DNA of 64,000 bases from Bactericera cockerelli (GCA_024516035.1 CM044955.1:14872079-14936078); one strand, 5' to 3'; shown: positions 22,971 to 34,737, counted from the stretch's first letter. Notes: a model not told the origin generated them from the letters alone. A program made the numbers and translations.

Positions 22971-24700
22971 TTACTGTATATTTTAGAATTTGACAGTATA
23001 GTAATTTAGTAATGTTACCTAAATGAGACTTTGTAGTCGGGAGTTATTAACAAAATGATTGATACAATGACCAATCGAAATTGATTGGGAAGGTGTGTCA
23101 GTAGAATTTCTACTTTAAATAGCTCTAAATTTCAATTAACTTCTGTTGTACGCAGAACAAAGGAAACAATGGTTCCCCAGAAAACAAATATTGAGAAGTT
23201 CTGTATACATAGACGATGTTATTTACAGTTCTATGAATATCATGTGTAGCACGTATGTATAGAGAATCAGAGATATGGTTATGTATCACAGTAATACATC
23301 GTACATAATATTATGGATATGATAAATATACCAACGTGTAATGTACATTGAACATACATATTATATGTCAGGCGTGTGGTCCCATATACTTTCTATTAAT
23401 TGTATAGGGCACTCGGTTGTCATTTTTGAAAATATTGGAGATTGGACGTGACTGTCATGAGGAACTGAGCATCAATAATTCAAACAAACAAAACGGAAAA
23501 TTGAGAAGTTGCACTAGATGATTGTAAATATCAGAACATACCTATGGGTACCTGGATTTTTGAGTAATTATAACATACCTACTCATACATAGTGAATCTG
23601 GTAAGTATGTATGGATTTTTCAGATTTAATACATCGACAATCACTCGCGAAATGATCTTCTTCCTCAAAATCTTGATGGCTTATTTGGAGGGCATTGGCA
23701 TATATTATGCTCAATTTGAGTTCATCCAAATTAACTAATTAACCTTGAAGTCTGCTTGTGCTATTACTTTGGAATCATTGAAATGTACTGAAAATACTAC
23801 GAGTACAATAAAATTCTATGATCTTTTAATAAGGATCCTTAGCCTTATACAAGGTAAACAAATTTTAGTTCATTGTTGTCTGCTATCTACCGGATATTTT
23901 TTTATCACAATGTCTATCTTTTAATCCATAGATAACTTTCAGCTAACGAGGCATTTCAAAAGAAATCAGTTGTTCCAGCTGTCAAATTCTTCTTTTTAAT
24001 AGAAATAAAAATAAATTAAAAATAGAAGAATTAATAAGACAAGACTCGTACGACTAAGCTTAGTGGGTTTCAAACTTTTTGTACATTGTACATCACTGCA
24101 GTTCCATGGTTCGATCCGAATCGACTGTCAAATTGAGACCAATGCCATTCGCTTACAAAGAACAGTCAATATCTAGATATCAATGAAGAAACTAAGAAAG
24201 AACAATATCTGTCCAACCATTCTAGTACATCTAGATATTCTAGATCCTCACATTAATGTAATAGAGAGATTATCCATATAGTTACAAATATTATGTACCC
24301 ATATATTTGATTGAGATGGATAGGTACGTTTGTAGCTATTATGTTCAATTGTAAATTCATGTGTTTGAGGATATCTAATGCCATTATTATTGTATTAATA
24401 TGGTTTAAAATACTTAACCATGCGGAACATCCCGTAATTCAATGAACAAATGACCATCCAGACAACCGCAGACCAAGACGTAGAGTGACCATGTCAATGA
24501 ATGAACCATTCTAATCCAGTTGGTATGGTTAACCACTTGATCATTCGGCAAAACAAAAGTGGTTATAAATATTTATTATGACCTTTTTATTAATAATCTT
24601 CCTCTTTTTCCAGTTTAAATATATCTTTTATTTTGGGGGGAAAAAAGAGTCCGTTGAAAATATGTATAAAATTTGGTAAAATTGTGATTTTTGGACTGCT
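22971..24700. other. Noncoding stretch, nothing recognised
   Basis: AT-rich intergenic DNA. No frame, RNA or transposon end could be supported. Confidence 0.5.
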
Positions 24701-24713
24701 GAACTTGAATCAA

Positions 24714-24800
24714 TAATAATATGGCCTCATTTATAACGTTTAATGAGGACCAAAAAGTCCTATTATCCCAGCAGTTAGTCCAAAAATAATGTGGTCAAAA
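24714..24800 (-). mobile_element. SINE family B 3' fragment
   Basis: AATAATATGGCCTCATTTAT and CCCAGCAGTTAGTCCAAAAA match the body of family B. The tRNA-like head is absent. Confidence 0.6.
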
Positions 24801-25204
24801 AACCAAAATGAGGGGATTCTTTTCTGATCTGCACTCAAGGACGATTTTAATCTTTAAAACTAACAGACTTTAATGAAACACTGAATAACATGAAAGGCAC
24901 TTTTGAACTACCTACCACAGAAAAACTTTTTCAGGAAAAAATTGAACTTTTTGAAGAAACAATATTGGAAAACAATATAGTTTACACTACTTTTTTTACA
25001 TCTGTTTGAAATCTTTATAATTAAAAGTTAAGGTCAAAAACTTACTTAAAGCATAACACTTTGAAGTGAAGCAAGAGGCACTATGTTTAACAACTCCAAA
25101 TAAATAGACTGTGAAATGCTTATGAATCTACTAATTTTATTATTCATTAGGTACATATTCTTATTATTATTGTAGTTTGATAAATTAATGAACATTAAAT
25201 TTAT

Positions 25205-25418
25205 GATGAACTGATAAAAACCTCCATTCGATGGAAAATTAACAACCAATAACTAACTACCTAAATTAACTTCAGCCTGTGTTGGAACGGGAAAAGCTAG
25301 AATTATGCGGGTCTGAATTTGAAGGGTTACAAATTCAAGTCTTAACCTTACTAAAAGTTGCTTAACTCAAGTGACATCACAAGAAAGTAGTCAACGTGCC
25401 ATTAACGGTGACTACTAG
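25205..25418 (-). mobile_element. 5S-headed SINE, degraded
   Basis: In reverse: CCTCCATTCGATGGAAAATT, TAACTTCAGCCTGTGTTGGA, GGGTTACAAATTCAAGTC, GTTGCTTAACTCAAGTGACA, AACGTGCCATTAACGGTGAC. Confidence 0.6.
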
Positions 25419-25427
25419 AGTTAGTAT

Positions 25428-25984
25428 CTAAGTCCCGCGGCCAGCCGCGAACCACCAATGTTTTTTAGATGGCGTGACATGTGGCCGATGCTTTGCGAGA
25501 CACAAGGAATCGTCCTGGTTTCTAGTCACAGCGTCAGACGCAGCCGTAGACGCAGCAGTGAGACGCGAAAGGAGAATGGCATCTTTAGCTTCATAATAAT
25601 AAACTGACCGCACGCATCAGCCTATGTTCGCCCGGTCGTTACAATTTCAGGCCGAGATTCCATGACTATCGAGACCTCAGGCCAGAGCGTCCTTGCGTCC
25701 TTGACAATCACCGCCAAGGTCACTGGTCGTGTGTTCGGCACGCGTCTTCGTCCTGAAATCCCGAGGGTGGGGGTTCGAATCCTCCCCACGGTCCACACAA
25801 GTTCAGGTCGTTTATATACCCATCCTGGTAAGTAAAAGTTACCAGTGTCTATCCAGAGTTCAGTCAGAGTATCACAAGAGAGGTGACGTGAGCTAAAGTT
25901 TTAACTCTCAAGTTAACTCGATTTTAGTTTTTTTAGTTGTTTTTAGTCAAAACCTCAAATTTATTATGGATATCAAAATCACAG
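25428..25984 (+). promoter_or_regulatory. GC-rich stretch, candidate first exon or promoter
   Basis: About 370 bp of near-even composition (CCGCGGCCAGCCGCG, GACGCAGCCGTAGACGCAGC) breaks the AT-rich background. It contains a tRNA 3'-half look-alike (GGGGGTTCGAATCCTCCCCA at about 25768-25788), a strong donor CCTG|GTAAGT at 25828, and further on ATGG at 25966 with A at -3, followed by a second donor ATCACA|GTAAGT at 25983. The short reading MDIKIT would end in phase 0, the phase required by the kelch exon at 34738. That link is speculative because at least one more kelch blade is expected between them. Confidence 0.25.
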
Positions 25985-26339
25985 TAAGTCCCTTTTTAAT
26001 AATACACATATCTTTTATAATTTAAAACTAAAATAGTTGAAATTTTATTCAAATTTATAAAACAATTATTTTTTTTAAAATTTTACTCTCCGTTGAATGT
26101 GAAAATCTTGGAAAATTGCACTCATTTACAACTCAAGAAAATCGGAATCTTACATTAGAAACATTGATAATTCATATCCTAGATCAAACTAAACATTCAA
26201 TTTCTTCTTCTTTTTATTATTCGAATTTTATACAATAGTTTTTCTTGATTTTAAATTTAACTAAATTAATACTAAATATCGGCTTGAAAATTACTATTTA
26301 CATTTTTGTGTTCACGTGACAATTCTTTCAAAAAGAGTT

Positions 26340-26562
26340 TTTTTTTTGGTTTAACGTCGCTTTCAACTACATGGTCATATCACGACGGGGGTGTTACCCT
26401 CCATTCGCAGGAAACTCACAAACCTGCTACCCACATTAACCTCACCCAGCCTGGGTTGGGCTGGAATGCCAGCATCACGAAGTCTTCACCTCGCTGGACG
26501 TTGCTTAACTTCGGTGATCCAACGAGAACCGGTGCATTCAACGCGCCATCGACGCTGGCAAA
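26340..26562 (-). mobile_element. 5S-headed SINE, best-preserved copy
   Basis: On the minus strand the element starts GCCAGCGTCGATGGCGCGTT, then GAATGCACCGGTTCTCGTTG, GATCACCGAAGTTAAGCAAC. This agrees with animal 5S rRNA over its internal promoter region (GAAGTTAAGCAACG). The body follows (CCCAACCCAGGCTGGGTGAG, GTTAATGTGGGTAGCAGG, GCGAATGGAGGGTAACACCC) and it ends GCGACGTTAAACC. Confidence 0.85.
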
Positions 26563-27198
26563 AAAGAGTTTTATCTCATCAAAATTGAAAACATGACAAT
26601 GATAAAGGTACATCATGGAATATTTTCACTTTTCTCACTTCATGCTATCAAAATGGAGACATTTTTATATACATTTTTTCAAATTTTATTTCACATAAAA
26701 TCTTTACTTTAAAGAAAACTTTCATTAAAAGAATCAAGTCCAACGAATACTTTATTGCTTCTTTATTTCTTAGTAGTACCTCCTAACATTTAATTGTCAA
26801 CCTTTTCATTCTAGTGCATAACGACAGTAAAACTATTGAAAGTTTAAAAAACAAAAGCACCACTTAAAAGAAAATGAATCTTAAGCACTTGAAATTTGAA
26901 CTATTTCGTTTGAAACTAATTCGACACTTGAAAGAAATTTTAATTCCAGCGCCATAGCACTAACTAAAGCTTCATTAAAATTGAAGTTAAGCACTAAGTA
27001 AAAAAAATTCAATTGAACTTTTTTAAAAACTTTGGCAGTGAAAATTTCGCACTATTTGAAGTACAAAAGCATCTATTGACTGCATTTTTTAATAGTTTTG
27101 CAAACTTTTTCAAGTCAATCAAAAGCTTCATTTGTAACACAATGAAAAATGAGCTCTTCATCTATGAAAGCACAATTCATTGTCATTATTCAAAATCC

Positions 27199-27399
27199 AA
27201 AGTTCATTTGAAAATGAGAAAATTGACCCATTAATTCAAAATGCCTATTACACATCTAGCTCAAACAACAGCTTTCATTGAAATATAGTTTTCAACTAAA
27301 ACATACATTATTCAGTAATTTTAAAAGACATTTGAAATGTATGTAAATAAAGTGACTATAAAACAATAGACCGACCTCAGTAGCTTGATCGATAAGGCA
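27199..27399 (+). repeat. 200-bp direct repeat, copy 2
   Basis: Partner of 18286-18486, same orientation, 8.9 kb away, with no difference seen across about 200 bp. The hypothetical gene lies between the two copies. Confidence 0.85.
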
Positions 27400-27515
27400 A
27401 CGGACTTGTAACCTGCAGGTCGGTGGTTCAAGTATCGGTTTCAGCGTGGAATTAGTAAAACGAGATTGAGTAGTTGTGATATCAGGAAAGTGATGAACAC
27501 AAATATGATAACTTT
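27380..27515 (+). mobile_element. tRNA-headed SINE, family C
   Basis: GACCGACCTCAGTAGCTTGA with B box GTGGTTCAAGTATCGG, TAGTTGTGATATCAGG, AACACAAATATGATAA. It differs from the 18467 copy at about ten positions after the first 20 bp. Confidence 0.8.
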
Positions 27516-28284
27516 TTATTTATTTTTAACTTTCTATAATACAATAAAACGTTTTAATTCCATATCCCCATTTAAGTGGATGTGAAACGCTTTCAGAAAT
27601 CTAGCAACCACTGAAGTTATTTAATTTGCACAAAAAAAGAAGTTTGTTTCAATATTACTTGTTTACTAAGGTAGTTGTTGTACTGTCAGTCTCTTATACT
27701 TAGTCAACTTCTTTCTACATTTGCCCTTGAAACACTTCATAACACAACTTGGACCCAAAAAAAACGACCGAAAGAGTTGAAAGACTATAGAATTATAGAT
27801 TTTACCCTACTTTTATTTGTTTTATGAAACAATCCCTAAGAAGTTATGTTTCGCTAATGTCCATTGCTCGAGGTGTTTTTCACAACCAGTCCACCATAAT
27901 GTTCTTATTGAATATTTTTCTAATTTGATAGTAAATGCTCTCAAATAGTTCAACCACCAATTTTAGGAACAACGTTAGATCAAATTTCTAAATATTTTGT
28001 ATCTAGATTTTACTTGTTTTAACCAAAAATAAATTAATATAATTTAGAAACATAATTCAGTAGTACCTACGTCTTGTTTAACATAATTTTAGAAATTGCT
28101 AGAATTGAACGTTACTAAGAATATTACTTGGTGTTTTTTTTTTTGTCAATATCGGTGCAATGAGACCTGAAAAATCAACTGCAGATGATAATGCAATCAG
28201 GCATAATCTCCACTCGTTTTGTCTCCTTTTGCAAAAAATAAATTAATACAAAACAGTATTATTTTATTGTTTGCGACAAGAAAT
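27516..28284. other. Noncoding stretch, nothing recognised
   Basis: AT-rich sequence without supportable features. Confidence 0.5.
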
Positions 28285-28468
28285 TGTATTCTAAATTTGG
28301 TTACAATTGCTTGTAAGGAATACCTTCCGGTACACTCGTGTTGACCGTGTCACTTCTCGCCCATCAGAGGGGATACATACTACGGGATGGACAAGCTACA
28401 ACACATACCAAAAGCTTCTACAGTAGCTCCTGTTTCATTACAACGAAATAAAAAAGACTATGTACATT
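28285..28468 (+). mobile_element. SINE family D, head-less copy
   Basis: TTGTATTCTAAATTTGGTTA, GGAATACCTTCCGG, CTTCTCGCCCATCAGAGGGG, GGATGGACAAGCTACAACAC, CTACAGTAGCTCCTGTTTCA. It matches the body of the full copy at 39270-39574. Confidence 0.75.
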
Positions 28469-28870
28469 GTACACCCACCCATCTTTAAAAAAAAGTTGAA
28501 ATCTTTTAGTAATAATAATTAAAGTGAATTGATTATCACTTTTTTCAATTTCTATGGTCATTATCAAGACTACAGGATACAATTACTATCCTGCAATTAC
28601 CCATTATCATCACCTGTTTGGTGTTATATTGTTTTGTATTTATTGCAAACAAAGATAAGTTGAAAGTATTTAGTAATATGACTATGGTCATTATCAAGAC
28701 CACAGGAAAATAAATTTACTATCCTTTATTTTCTGCTTAGTTGTTTTCTCACATTGAATTTTGCTTCATATATCCTGAGTTCGGAAAAAGTACCTGCAGA
28801 AACTTTTTTTTCACGAATCCATTCACTGTCAACCCTGCTAAAATTGGTTCTATTTCAATGATTCACTAAA

Positions 28871-28970
28871 NNNNNNNNNNNNNNNNNNNNNNNNNNNNNN
28901 NNNNNNNNNNNNNNNNNNNNNNNNNNNNNNNNNNNNNNNNNNNNNNNNNNNNNNNNNNNNNNNNNNNNNN
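28871..28970. other. Assembly gap (100 N)
   Basis: Exactly 100 N, the usual placeholder for a gap of unknown size. A missing upstream kelch exon could lie here. Confidence 0.98.
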
Positions 28971-30514
28971 ATACTTGAGGCATTATGTAATATTTACCTT
29001 TAAGTCAAACAAAGTTTAATATCGTAAATTTCTTCTCAAAAGATGATGCTCTTCTCGCTTAAGATGCTCTTCTCGCTAGGAATCGTAACAGTTAGGAACC
29101 CAAAATTTACAAATATAGAAAAAATCTCTTCTAAAAACAGAATATAAATAGTGCAAAATAATATTGAGATTTTTTTGTTTAATAATGATCTGGTACTCTA
29201 GGTTGTATTAGAATTGAATTATAAAATTTAGTAATAAAATTATATTTTTGTATAACCAATTACGGTGCTCTGAATTCTAGAGGGATTTTTATGATTTATT
29301 TAAAGCTATTTAAAATTATCAATTAACATGGGGAATGGCACGAACGACTAAGTCATTAGAGTGCAAAATTAAAGAAAAATCATATCAAGCTCGCCGGTAG
29401 GCGAGCGCTCGTCAAGTAGCGCCAGCCAACCGGCCTATATTAACACGAAACAGAGTTTATATGTATTTTGTTTTATTGTTTTCGCCCACTTCCCGCTAAC
29501 TTTTATCAATTTTGATGTCAAATTCGTAATGAGACGCAAAAATAGATTGTGTTTCACGAAAGCGCGAGGTTCCTACGTACAGTTAAAGTCGTTTTCTGGC
29601 CACGCGTAAAATCTTGAATTTCATGAAATTATTCATACGGGTTTTTTTTTCAGACCAATTTTCTGTCAAGGGTACAGCAACGTGTGCTTATCGTGGAAAG
29701 ACGTGAGCTACGTTTTTGGATAGGGAATTTTTATTTCTGCATACCTTTTATAGTTTCAAGTATTTATATTTTATAGGGTAGGAGATATAGCCTTCTAAAA
29801 TAAAACCGGAAAGTTGCACAGAGCCGCCCCTGGTTATCTTGGAGCTGCGATTGTGGTATTTTTTGAAAGGCCTTATCATAGGAAAAAATATAAAAATGTA
29901 ACCAAAGTATTACACTGGACCAAACTTGAGTTATAGCCTTTGAAAGGAATACTTATTATGGAGCCCAGAGCCGTCTATTGTTATCCTAGAGATGTATTTT
30001 TGGTGTTTTTAGAAAGGTCTAGTCAAAGGGAATGAGATCACTTAATTTCAGATGGTTGAAAAAAGTAGAAAAGTATTTAAAGCCCTCTAAAGGAATATCT
30101 ATAATGAACCCTGGAGCCACGCCTAATTATCCCACGTGGATGACTGAAGGTTCCTACTAAAGGTCTAATTACGCAAAATTATACTACGATGTAAATAAAA
30201 TTTTAGAAAAATCAGCGACAGTGTGAGACATAAAAAGAAAAAAAACTGATTCTATATTTATGAGAGTAACAACAAAAACTTCGCCTCACATAGAACTTGA
30301 AATAAAGATGGGATTCAATCGTCTTTGCTTCATCCAAGCTGCCAACAGACCGGTTAATCAGAACGGGAATAATAACGTTTTATAACTTCATTCAAAGATT
30401 TCTACATCAAGAGGTAAACTAGGTCTATATTATGAGAAGTGTATAAAATATTGGCCAGTAAGAGGCAAAAATATTGATTAATGTAGATCAAATGATAAAT
30501 ATAATAAAATATTA
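28971..30514. other. Noncoding stretch, nothing recognised
   Basis: AT-rich. A small inverted CTCGCCGGTAGGCGAGCG near 29390 can form a short hairpin. No gene or transposon is supported. Confidence 0.5.
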
Positions 30515-30710
30515 TGTATTGAGCAGTCTCTGTGGTCGTCGACTGGTGTAGGTAAAACACAAAGTTTGCAAGGTGACCTGGGTTCGAATCCCGGCAAGGT
30601 AGATTTTTTTTTTTACTCTGTACTTTGCATGTCCGGTATTCTCGTGAGAAAAAAAAACAGTAGTTGCTTGTTTGAGTCAACCTTCTATGACCGTTTAATT
30701 TCGAACGAAG
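30515..30710 (+). mobile_element. tRNA-headed SINE, family A, degraded
   Basis: AGTCTCTGTGGTCGTCGACT, B box GGGTTCGAATCCCGGCAAGG, CTCTGTACTTTGCATGTCCG. The 3' tail is missing. Confidence 0.6.
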
Positions 30711-31261
30711 TGAGTATGGTTTAACTCGATCAACATTGATTTGTCACAATCTAATTATCCATCTACCTTTGTATGTAACGTGATATAAGTTGCATTTTTT
30801 GTCCAATTGAGCTGAAATTTTCAGAATATTTTCAGGATATATGCTTGCCTATTAATTTATAATTATTAAATGTATATCTAGTATAATTTCTCGCTTCTTC
30901 TGTTTATATCTACTGATTATGCTGAAATGACACCATGTTTAGCAACTCGAAGTTAGGCAAATATATGGGTCAACATTTCTTAGAGCCATAGTAAGAGTCA
31001 ATTTCGGAACATACAATAATACTCGGCACTTTCATTTCCCTCTTTATTTTACCAAGATCGAATTTCCATCTACCTACCAGTTCATTACTAATTTTTCAAT
31101 ACAAGGTTAAAACACTAGTTGATTATAATTAATTTTTGGTAATAGATTTTATGATTAAATAGTTATGTTTTTTTTCTTCATTATTATATACTGGTTGAAG
31201 TTCCACAAAAGAAGCACCAATTATCACACCAACCTCATTTTAAAACGATGGTGACCAGTTG

Positions 31262-31405
31262 ATTGTATTTGGTTTTAACGTCCTGATTTTAACTAGTCAG
31301 GACGGAGGGTTTTACCCTCCATTCGCATGGAATCGTTCCAGCTACCTACATTTACCTCACCCAGCCTGGGTAGGGCTGTGATTCCAGACTCACTTGTTTA
31401 GAGGA
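31262..31405 (-). mobile_element. SINE with the shared body, non-5S head type
   Basis: In reverse: TTGGTTTTAACGTCCTGATT, ACCCTCCATTCGCATGGAAT, TTTACCTCACCCAGCCTGGG, CCAGACTCACTTGTTTAGAG. The GTTTAGAG side is the start of the alternative head linker, not the 5S-like sequence. It is followed by a run of A. Confidence 0.6.
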
Positions 31406-31424
31406 AAAAAAAAAAAAAAAAAAA

Positions 31425-31525
31425 AACAAATGCCAAAAGAAATAAGTAAAAAGAAATAACACTAATGTCCTACCTAAAGGGCGGGGTTATTACCTGTGGC
31501 GATCTCTTCCACCCAATCTCTTAAA
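31425..31525 (-). mobile_element. LINE-like 3' tail repeat, partial
   Basis: TGTCCTACCTAAAGGGCGGG, TTATTACCTGTGGCGATCTC and TTCCACCCAATC match the family motif. Confidence 0.5.
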
Positions 31526-32094
31526 AAAATAATTATATGGATATTACGCAGGACGTCCGACCCTGTATCTCATGAACGGCAAGTTGTATAATTCACTGAA
31601 ATTTATTGTAATGAAATTCTCTCTATGAGACCTTTAAAACAATATGTCACAAGACATATCATTCTATTTAAGATTTTAAAGTTGGTCCATGTCCAGCCTG
31701 ACTGGGGCCGTGTAGGCAAATTTTATTTTTGGCTGAAAATGAAAAAAAAAAAAATAATAATAAAGGTATACGAATTTTTGCGTTTTTTGATATTTTGAGT
31801 CGTTTTCGAGAAACCCAGGCCTGGGTGAGACTTTATGGATGCCCAGTATATAAAATAATATAAATAGCCCTCAGGCGAGAGTCGATCATTACCTAATGTA
31901 CTTATTGAAGAGATAGGTACGAGTTATTACTTTACTCATAAAGTACCGGTTCTTGAGAGTAATAATTAGTATGTACTGGTTCTTATTTATAGAGTAATCA
32001 ATTGCATTAAAAAAATAATTGTATACTCGAAAGCTTTGTTTTTCTTTAATGAGTGCGTGATTCGTATTATAATGGTACAATCACTTACAATGGT

Positions 32095-32410
32095 ACAAGA
32101 ACCGATTTTTATACTCGTGAATCGAGTACCGGAACTGAGTACCGATTCTATGAAATACTCAGTAGTCGGTATAACACACCGGATCCGCGTACCGTACTGG
32201 GTACCGGTTTTATGAAATACTCGGTATTACACACCGGGACCGAGTACCGACGTATCGTACATAGTAGCCGGGTACCGGTTCTATTAAATACTTGGTATTA
32301 CACACTGGGGCCGGGTACGATACCGGGTACCGGTTCTATGAAATACTCGGGATTACAAAATTACAATATTACCCAAATACCCATCTCTAGAACTGGGTAC
32401 AGCAGAGAGA
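32095..32410. repeat. Degenerate tandem repeat around GTACCGGTTCTATGAAATAC
   Basis: Five or six imperfect units of about 60 bp with GTACCGGTTCTATGAAATAC, TCGGTATTACACACCGGGAC and CGAGTACCG. The 121-codon plus frame through it is Arg/Tyr/Thr repeat noise. Confidence 0.65.
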
Positions 32411-32552
32411 GGTACTGAATTGTTCCGATATTATCTATGAATAATATTCAGGCTGTCGGTATCCTAATATTTTTCTCTTTGTCTCGTAGAAACAAGTCTT
32501 CTATTTGAAACTTCTTTGTCTATTTGAAATCAATTAAATCAAAAAGTAGTGA

Positions 32553-33047
32553 TATCCCCCAAAAAACACTATGTGTAAAAATAGTCGTCAAGTGTTGGAA
32601 TGATTAAAAAGAAGTGATATCAAAAACGTCAATTTTCTATGTTTGAAGGAATTATTTTAATTCCTTGATAATTCAACCAAAATAATAGCCGCACAACAAC
32701 AATACACCTTTGAGCAAACTTCGATTTGGTATTTTGAGAATTTAACCAAAAAATAGCCACACAACAAAACAATGCTCTTGTAAGAACAATGGTTTTGTAA
32801 TTATGCAACATTGTTCTTACAAGAGCATTGTTTTGTTGTGTGGCTATTTTTTGGTTAAATTCTCAAAATACCAAATCGAAGTTTGCTCAAAGGTGTATTG
32901 TTGTTGTGCGGCTATTATTTTGGTTGAATTATCAAGGAATTAAAATAATTCCTTCAAACATAGAAAATTGACGTTTTTGATATCACTTCTTTTTAATCAT
33001 TCCAACACTTGACGACTATTTTTACACATAGTGTTTTTTGGGGGATA
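32553..33047. mobile_element. Perfect 239-bp palindrome (foldback element)
   Basis: Arms 32553-32791 and 33047-32809 are exact reverse complements by eye, separated by 17 bp of spacer (32792-32808). The ends read TATCCCCCAAAAAACACTAT and ATAGTGTTTTTTGGGGGATA. A TA target duplication with TCCCCC ends would fit a Tc1/mariner-class foldback MITE. No coding capacity is present. Transcribed, it would make a very long hairpin RNA. Confidence 0.85.
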
Positions 33048-34025
33048 AATTTTATATCAAAGAACACCAAAAGTCTACTTTTTGTTACAATCATGAGTAG
33101 GTATCATTATATTTGTCCAATTAGAGTCCTTGTGAATAGGTATGTATGTTTAGATTGGTTAGGTAAGTTAGCTAAGTGCCGGGTTCACGCTAGTTTAAAA
33201 AATAAGATAGTGACAGTTTCCAAGAATTCTTTCATAGAAAATATTTCTGGAGAATGAAAGAATAGTCTTCCAAAAAACATAAAAAAGGGAAATCGGAGGA
33301 TGAAATAAAATGATAAGAAGTCAAATCGTCGCCACGCAAGGGACTAGGTGATAAAATGAAATTCCTATGGATTCAATGGTGGCTTTGAACCTACTTTTTT
33401 TTCAAAAAGAAATATTCGCCAGAAACGAAAAAAAATGCATTAACTGAAAGCGTATGGTTCTCTTTTTTTACAGTAGAACTTTATAACGCTCCTATTTTCT
33501 TCCCTCATACTTAAATCCCTCAGAAACAAACTACCAAACTCTAAAACACTCCTCTATTTCATCTCCATCAAACGTATATTATGAAATCCACATGCTGTCA
33601 GACATAAACGTCCCACATTCATTCCTCCTCAAAGTCCTTAAGCTGCCTCCATAACGCCCCTTATATTTGAAGAAAAAGAATAATCTAACACACATCTCCT
33701 AATTTCACCCGGTATAGGTATGTACCTAAAACACCTCTATTTTATTTCCCACATGCCGCCACACGTTCACACCCCCATTTCATTCCTCAACATGCTGCCT
33801 CTACAACCTCCATGCAATAAACACCTCCACGCATTACCTGAGGGACTCGGGCAATTCCCTGCCGTCTTCAAATTTGATCAGTCCCTCACAGGATGTTCGA
33901 ATTCCCTGCTTTGATAGGAACACAGCTTCGTCGTTTGAATTTTATGACTTTTGCTCTTCCTTTAAGAGGTCTACACTGGTACACTAGTGAATGTCCCTCA
34001 CAGAGTGTACAATTTCCTTCTTTGA
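33048..34025. other. Noncoding stretch, nothing recognised
   Basis: A C/T-rich, CTCC-rich patch lies around 33480-33900 (CATTCCTCCTCAAAGTCC, CACCTCCACGCATTACC). The short frames there have no recognisable motif. Confidence 0.45.
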
Positions 34026-34232
34026 TAATAATAATAATATTGCCTTCCTTATACTTTTTTTTTTAAAAAAAAAAAGGTAATTGTGCCATGGAACCGCTTT
34101 CGCATTATTTCAGTCTTACTTATACTGCCCGATTAAGACTATGAAATTCCCATTCTTCCAGCAGTAACCCCAAGACATATTATTTTGTGGTAAAATTCCC
34201 AAATGGGAAGATTACTTACTTGTCATGTCCCG
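34026..34232 (-). mobile_element. SINE family B copy with internal insertion
   Basis: AATAATATTGCCTTCCTTAT is interrupted by T/A runs and about 30 bp (GTGCCATGGAACCGC), then TTATACTGCCCGATTAAGAC, CCAGCAGTAACCCCAAGACA, TGTCCCGGCTG. Confidence 0.6.
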
Positions 34233-34304
34233 GCTGATAGGAACAAACATAACTTCGTTGGTTATTTATCACTTTTCTTCAAATTTGGGTCGCGTGGATT
34301 TCAA

Positions 34305-34508
34305 CTGAATGGTTAAATGGGGGATTTTACCCTCACAAACCAGCTACTCAAATTAACCTCACCCAGCCTGAGTGGGGTCGAGAATAGCCAAAATCACGAG
34401 GGTTCGAATTTGAATGGTACCCATCCAAGTCCAAATCTCACTGGGCGTTGCTTAACTTCAATGACTGAATGAGAACTGGTGTATTCAACGTGCCATCGAC
34501 GCCGGCTT
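34305..34508 (-). mobile_element. 5S-headed SINE copy
   Basis: In reverse: CAAACCAGCTACTCAAATTA, ACCTCACCCAGCCTGAGTGG, GGTACCCATCCAAGTCC, GGGCGTTGCTTAACTTCAAT, GAGAACTGGTGTATTCAACG, TGCCATCGACGCCGGC. It lies 230 bp before a kelch exon. Confidence 0.75.
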
Positions 34509-34737
34509 TCATTCATTAATGACTTTTCCTCTTTCTCAACAGGCCTAGTTTAAAGAGTTATTCACCATGATAATTGAAGAGAATGCCAAAGGCATTATCA
34601 CCACCTTTCATCAAACTTTGTTTATCTTTCATTAATTATACCTTTTGACTGCACCAGCAGTATATAAAAAATTGTTAATAAAGATTGATCTAAATTGTTG
34701 AATAATAATTAATATTTATGATGTTCTTTATTTTCAG

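Noticed and set aside
25966..25983. ATG exon MDIKIT as the start of the kelch protein
   Set aside because: Phase and start context fit, but exon 34738 begins in the middle of a kelch blade, so an intervening exon should exist. It is kept only as a speculative finding.
26453..26562. Functional 5S rRNA gene
   Set aside because: Only part of 5S is present, it is joined to a repeat body, and many diverged copies occur. It is a retroposon head.
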